From Lolium rigidum (taxonomy: Eukaryota; Streptophyta; Magnoliopsida; Poales; Poaceae): 64,000 nucleotides of DNA. Position 1 is the stretch's first letter, and each line of letters starts with the position of its first letter. Made by a program: the position numbers and the translations under genes. Shown here piece by piece: positions 1 through 10,729 of the stretch. A model generated the notes under the pieces. It did no database searches, was not told the origin of the DNA, and saw nothing but the letters and a program-made list of their open reading frames with translations. The DNA lies in assembly GCF_022539505.1 (NCBI RefSeq), contig NC_061514.1:334845090-334909089 (forward strand), in the 5' to 3' direction.

Positions 1-1601
1 GGCATGGTGCGCGGGCGTGACTCGCAAATGATCCTATTTGCAGGTACATGGGTTGGTTCCTCCCGATTTCCATACCTTCAACTTGCAAATGATCCTATTT
101 ATAGGTGAATTCGTTTGGACAATTGATGAAGTTTCTATGTTTTGTCCTGTTTACATGCTTGTTTGATTGTACCCAATCTGTTTTGACCCCTTCTGCACAT
201 TTTCTGATCGAAATTGCAGTACCGAACCACTCATTCATCTCGAAGAAGTTCTTGTCCTAGAGGGTATGTCCTAATGTATATCATCGTATTGTGCAGTTCG
301 TAACTACATTTGTACTTATTTTTTCTTTTCTCTTTCCTAATCAGGCTGCCATCACGTGTTTTCAGTAAAGATATAAAATATGTTGCTTTTTTTTAGCCTG
401 TTAGTTTACTTTAGTTTCTATTTTCAAATCAGAAATTCAATTCGGCTCCCGGGTGCGTATGCTCCCTCTACTAACAAAACATATTTTGAAGTGTGGAAAA
501 ATTTTGACAAAAAATTCTACATGTACATCTCCATAATATAAGTGTAAATCTTGTCATTTTCTGTATGCTATGTTAAGAAGTCTATTTCCACTATTACGTT
601 CTATACTTTATATGAATATGTAACATGTTCTTATTTATTGGACAGGCTGCCTGATGGTTGTTCTATGTGTTCTATACATACCATGACGAATATGAGGATT
701 TGGAAAGCTCATAAGCAATCTACATGATTATTTCCAGTGTATTTGTATGTTGATGCTTTTTAACGCAATATTTATCTCTACAACAATAATAATATTCCGT
801 TATTTTATACATGCATGGGAAGAATGATGCTAGCCTCGGTTGCATACAGAGAAGAAGTAGCAGAGTGATTAAATTGTGTCTCACATCTGAGCTAATTCGG
901 GTATGAGTTAGCCTGTTGTTATGTAAGACTCCAACATCTTGGTTTCGGTAGCTACATCTGAATTGAATGAATATCCTTACACACATTGTGTTTAACTCCT
1001 TTCTATTACTGCTTTTCAAGTATTTCACTTCAATTTTTCTATGAGTGACTAATATTAGTCAAACTATGGTTTCATTAAGACTTAATTTAGTGGAGTCATA
1101 GGGGTGAACCATGCCAACTATTTTTTTTAAATTCTACTAGCTTAATATACAGACATTTTGTTCCATTGTTCTGCAGCTTCGCGAGATATATGCATTTCTA
1201 ATCTAGTCATTGTTGTTAACTGAAAGAATTAGTCCTTCAGCATGATGTACTCGTAAAGGCAATGCTAAGGTACATTCCATTTTGATTTATTCGAAGTTCT
1301 TAACCTGTTTCATCAGATACCACGAGCAATTATCTAATCCTCTAAAGTATGTCTTATCTTTTGTTTTCCACATAAGTAAGCACTCAACTTTTCTGTACAA
1401 CTGATTAGTATTTAATTAGTAATTGGTTTTTCTTGCAGCAGCCAGTAAGTATGTAACGTTATACCAATGTGAAGAGATAGTGCTTCATTATACTGATACT
1501 GCTCTCATAGTAAAACACCCGTAATACCTGCTTGACTTGTACATGTGGAAAGTAGAACTTGTTATTGAAATTTATTTCCAGCTAATTTGTTTATGTTTTA
1601 G

Positions 1602-1729
1602 TTGACTTGATCTACAGCGAAATTGTTTTTGAAGATTTTTATGCAACTACACATGGCGATGGAGAGCTGATGTACCATTTCTCCATGCGGAAGCTTGTAG
1701 AAATGTTCCAACTACTAGAAGATGAATAA
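1602..1729 (+). CDS. possible terminal exon of an unrecognised multi-exon gene
   Basis: A TTTTAG acceptor ends at 1601. After a 2-nt split codon, an open frame of 42 codons runs to TAA at 1727-1729, followed by AT-rich sequence with AATAAAG at about 1814, as a 3' UTR would have. The peptide begins DLIYSEIVFEDF and ends MFQLLEDE. It is acidic and I do not recognise it. Upstream there are small segments flanked by AG and GT that could be further exons, for example 218-263 (ends before GTATGT) and about 345-364. They cannot be joined with confidence, and the gene would start outside the window. It could also be a pseudogene relic. Confidence 0.33.
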
Positions 1730-1999
1730 GATTTAGAGAATATTTTCCGGTCAAGTTTGTAATTGTTTCATGAAAATGAACAAATCACTTGTAAAGTACT
1801 GTTGTTCTCAAGAAATAAAGTTATTTTTTCCTAATTATTCTGTTGTGTTATTGCTTTTGATAGCGTGCATATTATTATCCAAATACGTAGAGGACTTTAT
1901 CAACAGAAATAAAATAATCATTTTAATGTGAAAAAATAAAACGACTTAAGATTCATTAGGACACAAGATTGTACTGTAAAGACGAATTCTGGGTGAATT

Positions 2000-2218
2000 T
2001 ATCACAACATCTCTAAAGGGGGATAAACATGCTTTATGAACGTCTCATGCCATATAAACACGCTTCTAAAGCGTCTTCCCAAAACTTGAGATGGTGCATA
2101 AAGAGACGCTCCTATAACGCTTTACACAAGCGACTCTACAAGCACATAACGATGCTTTAAAGTGTCTTAATTAAGCACTTCAAATGAACGTCTCTACGTG
2201 TCTTTTATGTTGTAGTAA
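2000..2218. repeat. CACTA-like transposon end with subterminal repeats
   Basis: The segment repeats a short motif related to AACGTCTC and AAGCGTCTT in both orientations roughly every 20-30 bp. It ends in TGTTGTAGTA, whose reverse complement TACTACAACA resembles the CACTACAA terminus of CACTA elements. Clustered subterminal repeats are typical of that superfamily. The partner terminus was not found, so this may be a fragment. Confidence 0.35.
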
Positions 2219-2446
2219 TATAGAATAACATGTTTTGGTTTGTTATTTTTGCACAACTTGCAAATGAACCACAATTTTCACGGAACTTGGAATCTGAAAC
2301 TTGAGTCATCTGCACGTGAGTTTTTTTTGTGGGGGATGAGTATGAAATTAGGTTTTGAAAACTGAGTGCATGGGTTCCCAAGAAAACTTCAGAGTTTTCC
2401 GAGTCAAACTTATTAGTTTTTATTGCTCATAATTTATAAGATATTT

Positions 2447-2539
2447 CTCCCTCCGATCCATATAATAAGTGTCGGATTTTACTTCAATTTAGTTCAAATT
2501 TAAATTAAAACACCAACATTTATTATGGATTGAAAGGAG
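2447..2539. mobile_element. Stowaway-type MITE (Tc1/Mariner)
   Basis: It starts CTCCCTCCGATCCATATAAT and ends with the imperfect inverted counterpart ATTATGGATTGAAAGGAG. The length of 93 bp and the CTCCCTCC terminus are typical of grass Stowaway MITEs. The flanking TA duplication is not clean, so it is probably old. Confidence 0.65.
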
Positions 2540-2745
2540 CAAAGTTAAATTAAGTGCCAAGTTCTTTGGAAACAACACTTAGGTACATGCCATACAGTAA
2601 GAGTTATGTCCCAAATATATATATTTAGTGCAGGCATGGTACAATACAGTAAGGTCCGTTTAAGCAGTCATTGGTACCTTAAATAAGTCTTATCTTAGTA
2701 ATAAAAACACTAACATTATAGGCTGTTTGTGGCGCTGCTGGTAAG

Positions 2746-3117
2746 ATGGCTGGTGAACCGCGCAGCCTGGTACACAGAATTGCTGAAGTTACCAGCAACA
2801 TCAAAGAAGCGGCGGGGGCGGGTTTCAAGAACAATGACGAGTGCCTTGAGATTGGCCAGCTTGTGAACAAAGTAAGCACCCTCCTGTCGCAGCTCGAGGG
2901 TAAAAAGATGGCGGACGAGCCGGCGATGAGAGGCGCCCTGGAGAAGTTCCTCGCTACCTTCCGCCGCGCCCACACGCTCGTCATTGCCTGCCAAAGAAAG
3001 GGACTCGGCATCGTGTGGGTCTCCATCCTACCTAGTCGACTGTCCACACAGCTACACGAGGTGCTGGATCAGATTGCGTCTAACATCGCTGACATGACGG
3101 CCATCGTCCTCGCCTAA
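2746..3117 (+). CDS. MLKL/MCA-type N-terminal helical domain protein, short or truncated
   Basis: This open frame encodes 123 aa, starting MAGEPRSLVHRI. It follows the pattern of the plant MLKL/HeLo-like four-helix N-terminal domain found in MCA/CNR13 proteins and some receptor-like kinases. That pattern is LVxxI, then NNxECLEIGxLVxxxxxLLxxL (residues about 30-50), then ALExFLxxxRxAHxLVxxCQ (about 65-85). Family members continue into a kinase or a cysteine-rich domain. This frame instead stops at TAA (3115-3117), and the LINE begins only 216 bp downstream. A splice acceptor (ATTATAG, ending 2721) lies just upstream, with an in-frame TAG in it, so the frame may be an internal exon rather than a start. 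GC content is far above the flanks, which supports real coding. Whether it is a stand-alone gene, a first exon or a relic is undecided. Confidence 0.5.
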   Translation: MAGEPRSLVHRIAEVTSNIKEAAGAGFKNNDECLEIGQLVNKVSTLLSQLEGKKMADEPAMRGALEKFLATFRRAHTLVIACQRKGLGIVWVSILPSRLSTQLHEVLDQIASNIADMTAIVLA

Positions 3118-3314
3118 GGTATTTACTACGTATCATTTTGCTTACCTTATCATCAACCAGTGTGTTCGCATGCTCCGGCCGCTGACAGCATCGATAATAA
3201 GTACACATATCTGAAAACTATTTTTTTTTTTCATTTGTGAAGACTAAAATTGATGCCATGAGCTTTGTAACAAGTACATGTGACTGTAACTTCAAATCTG
3301 TCAAATACATAAAT

Positions 3315-3332
3315 AGAGTAAATATTTTGTCA
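3315..3332. repeat. left target-site duplication of the LINE
   Basis: The 18-bp sequence AGAGTAAATATTTTGTCA is repeated exactly at 22042-22059, directly after the LINE poly(A) tail. Confidence 0.93.
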
Positions 3333-3599
3333 GTCAGATGAGACTTTGCTTGAGTCATGTTGGAGTTAGTCTAGACCTAGGGCTCTGGCGATAAACCAGG
3401 GCGACTAGGGTTTCTAGCCCCCGCTACCGATCTCGCATTGGTGTGGGGTTTTCTCTCGCTACCGATCCGGTTTCTCCCTGGTGCTCTCTTAGCGGTTCTC
3501 CGTCTCCCTGGTCGCTCGTGTTTCCTCTGCGTCGCAGATCGGGGCTCGGGGTTTTTTAGGGTTGGACGGGGTCCAGGCTTGGCGCTGCTGTGGTTGGCC

Positions 3600-4438
3600 A
3601 TGGCGAGCCCTGCGACTTCATCCAATCAGGTTGGAGGATCAGGGTCTAAGAAGGATGAAGCGATTGGTGATCTTTTGCAGCGTCTTGGTTTAGAAGAAGA
3701 TGAACTTGATGATCTGGTGTTCGAGGATGAAGACTCTGTTCCTAAGCAAGGTATGAAGTGGATGGCTCTCTTGAGGGTCCATACGACAAATCAGTTTAGT
3801 CCAACTACTTTTGAACAACATATGAGGAATGCTTGGTCTCCTGCGCAGCATATTGAGTTTCAGCATCTTGAAGGAAACATGTTTACGGTTCAGTGCAATT
3901 GCCTTGGAGATTGGCTAAAAGTTACTGAAAGTGGTCCTTGGTTATTCAGACAAAACGCCATCTGTATTGAGGCGTATGATGGTTTATCTTCTCCGGATAC
4001 AATTGATCTGAACCATTTTGATACTTGGATCCAAATTCATAAACTTCCAGTGGGCTATAGACAACCATCTTTGATCAAGAACCTCGTAGAGAAGAAAGTT
4101 GGAAAGGCTCCGAAGGTGGAGACGAATGTGAATGGGATAGGGAACTTTGTCCTTGTCAGGGTAAAGTTGGATGTTAGGAATGTCCTGGCTCGTGTGGTCA
4201 CCATATCAAGGGACAAAAAGAGGGAATTCTATCAAATTCAATGTGAGAAAATTCCGAGATTTTGTGGTGCTTGCGGATACTTTGGACATTCTCACTTGGA
4301 GTGTGGTACTGGCGAGCATGAAGAAGAGAACCTTAAATGGGGTGACTTCTTGAAGGCTGACTGGGAGACTTGGCATGGCCGTGGTTCTATTACGGCACGA
4401 GGTGGAGGGCGTGGTTCCAATGCCTTTCGGGGTGGCGG
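3600..4438 (+). pseudogene. LINE ORF1, 5' part (DUF4283-like and zinc knuckle)
   Basis: This is the nucleic-acid-binding ORF1 protein, which would package LINE RNA. ATG 3600 is preferred: it gives MASPATSSNQVGG and sits in a CCATGG context, and the open frame further upstream has only a TTG to start from. Residues about 50-190 follow the DUF4283 pattern, with WLKVTESGPWLFRQ and the later FDTWIQIHKLPVGYRQ. A CCHC-type zinc knuckle follows (CGACGYFGHSHLEC), then a Gly/Arg-rich stretch. The gypsy insertion after 4438 adds a few foreign codons and then a stop at 4449-4451. The frame resumes in register at 17375. As it stands the gene is broken. Confidence 0.85.
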
Positions 4439-5000
4439 TGTCGTTGCCTAATCGACGGTACCCCGGAGGAGGGATCCTCACGAGGGGGAGAAGAAGTAGG
4501 GGCCATAGGGCGGAGTGCACACGGGACGGTGGTACGCGAGTTACCCAGCTTCGGAACACCCGCACGATGACGGGGCCTACTGCTGCTTGTCCGGAATTAT
4601 CCGGGCGCTTTCGCGTTGTTACAATGAGTTGTGGTTGTGCCTCTAGGGCTCCCGGGATCCGGCTTATAAAGGCGCACGGATCTAGGGTTTACATGGAGAG
4701 TCCTAGCCGGATTACAGATAACCTAACTACGGTTCAATATCTTGCCGTGCACGTCACGGATCCGCCTTCCATATACGTCGTCGCGGATCCGGGTTCCTCA
4801 TGGGCCTCCATGGATCCGGGTTACTCCTAATGTCGGTACGGATCCGGCTTACTCGATCCTGGGCTGGACTTCTTCCTTCATGATCAACGACAGCATCGGG
4901 CCGCCCGATGGGCCACATGCCTCATCACCATCCGTGGGCCACCCGGGCTTGCCGGATCTAGGCACTGTCGATGGTACACCCATGAAGTATACCCACAACA
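4439..5000 (-). repeat. 3' LTR of the Tat-type element
   Basis: It matches 16809-17369 with about 15 substitutions and a few 1-nt indels by eye. It contains many GGATCC motifs and a near-palindromic TATA-like core (CTTATAAAG at 4663-4671). Confidence 0.92.
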
Positions 5001-5016
5001 GTAGCCCCCAGAGCTC
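5001..5016 (-). other. polypurine tract of the Tat-type element
   Basis: On the minus strand the sequence just before the 3' LTR is GAGCTCTGGGGGCTAC. A G-rich run at this place primes plus-strand DNA synthesis in LTR retrotransposons. Confidence 0.6.
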
Positions 5017-5424
5017 TCCGAGTTTCTCCTGCAGTTTCCGCCTTGCTGGTCCATCACGATCTCCGGCAAACGTTGGTAACGCGGAGAAACTTGAAGAGCT
5101 CCAACTTCGCATTTTCTTCTTTCTCCAACTATTAGTCGGAAAATGCTCCCATCCTGCGGGACTTCATCCATCGACATTCCAAAGAACACTTCCGGGTTAC
5201 TCCCTGCTCGCGAATGAGACCCAACTTATCTTCACGCAATTACCCGGAATCTTAAAAGACTCAAACGGTTCCGCCAATTCTGGCGCCATTTTCGCGCGAT
5301 TTCCGCGGTAACTTATCTCTAGCCATTTTTACTGTTAGGGTTTTGGACACGTGTCACGCATCCAACGGTGCGACGCTTGCGTTCCGACCACAGGATGCGG
5401 AGCACGAATCTTATCCCCTCAGCC

Positions 5425-5432
5425 TATAAATA
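5425..5432 (+). promoter_or_regulatory. TATA box of the antisense gene
   Basis: TATAAATA lies about 330 bp upstream of the preferred ATG (5761). The leader between them contains a likely intron: donor CAGTAAGT at about 5654, acceptor TTCCTCAG ending 5760. Position and sequence fit a plus-strand promoter independent of the LTR. Confidence 0.5.
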
Positions 5433-5760
5433 TCCGCCGTCGAGGCCCTTACCCTCATTCACCCCCCTTCTCACCTCTCTGCCGAGCGCCGCCAGTGAGT
5501 TCTTCCTCCGCCGTGCTGGAACCTGCCGGAATAGTCGCCGGAGCATCACCGGAGCCAGTTCACCACCGCAGTGTTCTTCGTGTTCTTAACTCCGGCGAGC
5601 CACCGCGCGGAAAACTCATCACCGGCGACTCCAACCACCGCGTCCGCCATTACAGTAAGTCCTCGAGCTTTATCTTCGCGCCGTAGTTGGTAGGGGTAAA
5701 CTTGGGGAAGACGATGTGGGATCCGACTAAAGTAAGTTTCCGCCAAACCCTTTTTCCTCA

Positions 5761-8700
5761 GATGTCTTCAACGACTCCGCCTCCGACCTCGGAACCAATC
5801 ATGGCGACCCCGATCTCCTCCGCCCCTCCTCCCTTCGTTCCAGTCAGGCTGGATCCTTCAAAGGACTCCGGCAAGGAGGCTGAGGGGACCTCTGCTCACC
5901 CGGAAAAAACCTCCGAGGCGGGTCAGACGGAGCACCAGGCAGAAGAGGTCACAAAGAAGTCGAAAGCTCGGAAGCGAGATTCTGAAGCTAAAGGAAAATG
6001 GTGGCCTTGTACCACCACCGAGATGGAGCTGAAGAACCTCGAGTCGGAGGGCTTTCTGCAACCCGGAAGCTGGAGGTCAGTTCCAAATGAACTTGCTCCG
6101 GCTCCGAAGGACGATGAGATGGTGCTGACAAAGGCACTGGTGGAACGCGGATTTTCATTTCCGCCTTCGGACTTCTTCCTGGAGATTCTGAAGACGTATG
6201 GACTCCAACCCCACAGCATATCTCCAAACAGCGTGCTCGCCATCAGCAACCACGTCGCCCTCTGTGAAGGCCATCTCCGGGTAACCCCTAAGATCTCTCT
6301 GTTCCAATACTTTTTCTCTGTCAAGAAGGAGAGGATCCGGCAATCCGCCGAACTCGCTACATGCGGATCCATCACCTTTATGCTCCGCCCGGGCCGCGTC
6401 TACCCCCCCCCCCCACCGACCGCCACGAATCCGCAAGGTACTGGTCCGGGGGTTTCTTCTATCTGAAGGACGTCTCCGACCCCGCGAATGAAAAGAAGCT
6501 TCCGGCTTTCAAGAACTGCCCCGCCAACGAGCTTCCGTCATGGACGCACTGCCCCCACTTCTCCGACTCGCCTCAACTGACCCGCGCTGTCAGGCGGATC
6601 TGCAAGCTCACGGAGGAGGGGCTGACGGGGAAGGATTTAACCCTTTCCTGGTTCACCAAGCGGATCCAGCCGCTGCAACACAGGGACCGCCTGATGTTTG
6701 AATATACAGGGCGCGACGATCCAATGCGCGCCACCAAAGACAATCTTTCCGCCGACGCCATCGACAAGAGGATCCGGGTCCTCCTCAAGATCTCACGTGA
6801 ACTCCATGTTCACGTATGCAACAAAGACATCCACACAAATGGATCCGGAACCGCGGTACGTCGTCTTGACTTTGGTTTATTGTTTTTCTTCAAACTTTTT
6901 TATCTAAGTATTTAACTTTTGCACTAGCTCGAGGCGCTTGAGGAAAATGAACTCGGAACTCTCCTCCGAGTCCCATCCACCGGTAACGCGGATCCGGAAG
7001 CCGCATCGGAGGCGGAAGCTCCCGAGGCTTCCCGCCCCGCTAAGAGGAAGAAGCCAGCTCCTTCCAGCCCCCATGCGAAACGCGCCCGCGAAGTGCTCAG
7101 CATTGCGGCTACCCGGAAATTGGAGGCGGAAAAGAAGCGCCTCTCGCTGATTAATACCAGCAACAAGGGGCAGCCTGCCATCCAGCATTTCTTCAAACCT
7201 TCCGGGTAAACGTCTACTTCCGAGACCCAAGTTCTGGTTTTAACGCTCGCTCTTATACTTTTTTGTTTTTCATGAAGCTCCGGAAACCAGCCCCCCAAGG
7301 CCCCAAGGGTCCTCAAGAAGAGAGCCAGGCCGTCTCCGGCTTCTTTTCCTATTACTCCTGAGGTTGAAGTTCCGCCCAAGGCTTCCTCCACCTCCAAGCC
7401 GGATCCAAAGGATATCATCAACATTGATGACCTTCACGAAGATCCCTGCTCATCATGGTGAATCCGCCAAGGGGACCTCCTCACCCGTTCCTCCACCAGA
7501 TCAGCCAAGCTCCGCTTTCGCGGGGCCCACTGGAGAAGAACAGGAGCAAAAGGCTAAGCTCCTCCAAGTTACCAACGCTACCCGAGTCAACCTCCAACCA
7601 ACTCCGTCCCTCCAAAAACTTACCCTTGCACAACGTCACGCGGAAGTTTCCGCCATGCTGAACAAGGTATGGGGAAAACCGGAGGAAGAGGTGGGTTATC
7701 TTGCCGAGCTGGAGGACAGCCTGAAGGAGTTTTTCGCCAAGCACAAGGAAGTGCGGCAGGTAATACTAGCCCCCAAGCATTGGGTGATATAGTTCCGTGT
7801 AACATGTGTTATCCGATGCTTTCCCAAAATGTACCTTAGACGGAAATTTGAAATTTTTACGCCTCAAAGACTGAATTCCTCGCTAGCCCCCAAGATTTTA
7901 AATATCCGGCTAACTCCTTGTCGCTTCGCGGACCACGCGGAAATCGCACGAAGATCTGCGCATTCATGTGCTAGAGCAGATCACGGAGATCGAGGGGCTG
8001 CGCCGGAATGCGGAAAACAGCCAAAAGGCTATCCAGTCTGCTTGAGACCCGCCTTCAAGGTACGAGATCCGGGTTTTCACTTTTTGTGCCGACATAGTTG
8101 TTCGGGATGCATAATACGTGCAACGTTACGCCTTCGGAAGAAGCGCCAAGCACTCCTCGTTCGATGAGCTTTCCGCCAAAGTCAAGGTGCTTGAGGCGGA
8201 GAACGAGTCTCTCAAAAACTTCATTCAAGAATCCTCTAGTAAGGAGACTGAGGCGAGGAAGGAGCTCTCCGAGAAGCATGCCCGCGACAAGGCGGAGCTG
8301 ATTGACAAACTGGAGAAAAGCCAGGGCCGCGTGATATCCATGATATCCAAGAACGAGTTCGGAGGAGGAGGCGGAGGCCATTGACAAACTTATCTTCCGT
8401 AAGTATTTTTCCGTGTCGTTGCTCCGACCATCTTGTATGTTTTTCTCTCTGACGGAACTGAACTTCTCCACAGCAAGCCTTGGCTTTGAATGGTCAAAAG
8501 AGTCAAACCTTAAGAGGACGGAGGCATACGATGAAGCGCGGAGTTCAATTGATGCGCTATTTGAAGCCTGTCGCGGAATCGCCACGGCTCGTCGTCGAAG
8601 AAGGCCAAAACCACGAGTCATCGATACGATGACCAAACTTATGCGACGAGTGCCGGACTTCATCAAGGACTGGCAAAAGTCTTCAGCACGCGGAGTTGCC

Positions 8701-8973
8701 TCCCTCGTCTTGGCCACCTGCAAGGCTCACTTCCCCTCGCTCAACCTGGCGGATGTTGCACGCGGAGCCCCCGAGGATTCCGACATGGGTGCCCTCCTCG
8801 CGGAAACCGAAGGCTATGAGCAGTTGTTTGTCAGGCGAGTGGATCACTCGTTACGGTATAACAAGCACGATCTGCCGAAGGATTTTCCGATGCGAGAGGA
8901 GGAAGCGGGTGAGCCGGAGTATTACGGGGAAGGATCCGGGTCAAGCGGCGAGCATTCGGAGGAAACTCGGTGA
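5761..8973 (+). pseudogene. antisense intron-containing gene of the Tat element (Transposase_28-like)
   Basis: This coding gene runs opposite to gag-pol between integrase and the 3' LTR. The first exon encodes a Pro/Thr-rich start (MSSTTPPPTSEP), a Lys/Glu-rich basic stretch and the start of a conserved domain (FSFPPSDFFLEILKTYGLQP). That domain resembles the one Pfam calls putative gypsy type transposon (Transposase_28). It continues in another frame (RYWSGGFFYLKDVSD to about 6855) across a 12-nt C run at 6403-6414, so slippage has broken it. Two introns of 72 nt fit GT-AG: 6856-6927 and 7206-7277. Later blocks encode a coiled coil (about 8160-8340) and a conserved C-terminal block ending at the TGA at 8971-8973. 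The exact joins between 7750 and 8470 are unsure. Extra and antisense ORFs are known in Tat-lineage elements; their function is unknown. Confidence 0.7.
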
Positions 8974-9634
8974 CGACTCCGAGCCGGATGCGATGACAGC
9001 GACGGCGGCTCCACCTACCAGCAATCTGAAGAGGAGGACTCCGAGTAGAGTTCCTGTTTTTAAACAATGAGACAAATTGCATCATTTTGGCCCCAGAGTG
9101 GGTTTGTAATAAGACTTAAATTCTTAAGTAGCTAGGAACAAACGACTATGCATGGGGCAGAAACACTTATCCTGCTATCCGTTAATGTTATGTGCATATT
9201 TCGTTTTATGTCGGAAAGCAAGTGCTGACTTCATTGTTTTCCGGCTCGCCCGCTTGACCTTCCGCGAGCCGGAAGACCTTAGCCGGAAACGCTCGCCAGC
9301 GGCGACGAAGCCCAATGGCAATCCGTCAATAACCGCGGAAACAAGCCCCCGAGGCGTAGGTGCCGGAAATCGCTACTAGGAATCCACGAGTTCGCAACAG
9401 ACAACAATTTAATCAGAAAACTTAAGCTTACGTCCTAAAGGACGATTTTTGAAAATCACAACTTTTATACACGCCTAGGCGGAAAAAATCCAGCTCTGCG
9501 GTTTTAGTCGGAAAACATACACGATCTAGAAATGAACAAGTAAAGGAGGTAAAAGACTCAAAAGAGTGAACCATAAGCTTTATTTCATTGATCATGTATA
9601 ACTATTACAGAGTTTGTAACTCGGAAGAAGTATG

Positions 9635-10729
9635 CTAAGTGTAAAAAGGACGTAGCTGTGCGATATTCCAAGGGCGATCTGTTTCATCGTAGATGTCATC
9701 CGGATCCTCACGCTTGCGTTTCCGGCGCCGATTAGCGGGTCTATCCCTCGGCTCGCGGAAATCAACAAGGTAGTACGATCCGTTATGAAGCACTTTGCTA
9801 ACGACGAAGGGTCCTTCCCATGGAGATTGCAGCTTATGGTCTTTCACCTGTCGAAGGCGGAGGACCGGGTCTCCTGCCATGAAGGAGGCGTTTCCGAACT
9901 CGACGGCTGTGATAGCGTCGGAGCCTCGCTGGTAGATGGCGGAGCGCTGATCAGCTAGGTTCCGAGCTTCCTCGATCAGGTCCACAGATAGCTGTCTGGC
10001 CTCGTCAGTTGTTTCTTCATTATAGGCGGAAACTCGCGGCGAATCGTGGATGATGTCGGAGGGAATCACGGCTTCGGATCCGTATACCAGGAAGAATGGG
10101 GTAAACCCTGTTGACTGTTAGGGGTAGTTCGTAAACTCCACAAGACGGCGTCCAACTCATCAGCCCGGGCTCCTGCTGCTCTTCGCAGCGGTTCCTCAAG
10201 GCGTGGCTTGATTCACGATAATATTAGACCGTTTGCCCTTTCAACTTGACCATTGGATTGTGGGTGAGCCACGGATGCGAGGTCCAATCGAATTCCCATT
10301 GTTTCACAATAATCCTTCAATTCTCCCCGAGCGAAGTTTGTGCCATTATCTGTGATTATGCTGTGTGGGATGCCGAATCTCATCACGAGGCTGCAGACGA
10401 ATTTTAGTGCCGTAGCACCATCGGCTTTTCTCACTGGCTTAGCCTCGATCCATTTGCTTGAACTTGTCAACAGCGACCGGGAGGTATTCAAAACCGCCGG
10501 GAGATGATCTTTTTAGCTTACCAACCATATCGAGCCCCCGGACCGCAAACGGCCGGGTGATAGGTATGGTCTTCAACTCTTGGGCTGGAGCGTTTGGTTG
10601 AGTAGCGTAGTATCGACAACCTCGGCAGGTCTTGACTATCTTGTCGGCATCTTCTTTAGCTGTAAGCCAATAAAAGCCTAGCCGAAAAGCTTTTGCAACG
10701 AGTGATGCGGGGCGGCATGGTGCCCGCAA
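9635..10729 (-). pseudogene. integrase of the Tat-type element, broken
   Basis: The N-terminal zinc-binding HHCC segment is spread over the end of the upstream frame and 10729-10439 (KTCRGCRYY). The catalytic core continues at 10491-10213, with TDNGTNF and HPQSNGQVERANG. After a disrupted stretch (10070-10212), 10069-9635 encodes the C-terminal part (AGDPVLRLRQVKDHKLQSPW and WEGPFVVSKVL) and a stop. Integrase would insert the cDNA into the host genome. Frameshifts between the three pieces make it non-functional here. Confidence 0.85.

Noticed and set aside
1..120. Direct repeat of GCAAATGATCCTATTT near the window start
   Set aside because: Only two copies over 90 bp, with no further structure; too little to call an element.
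3438..3599. N-terminal extension of LINE ORF1 upstream of ATG 3600
   Set aside because: The only start in the extension is TTG, and the peptide is hydrophobic and unlike plant ORF1 proteins. The region fits a 5' UTR better.
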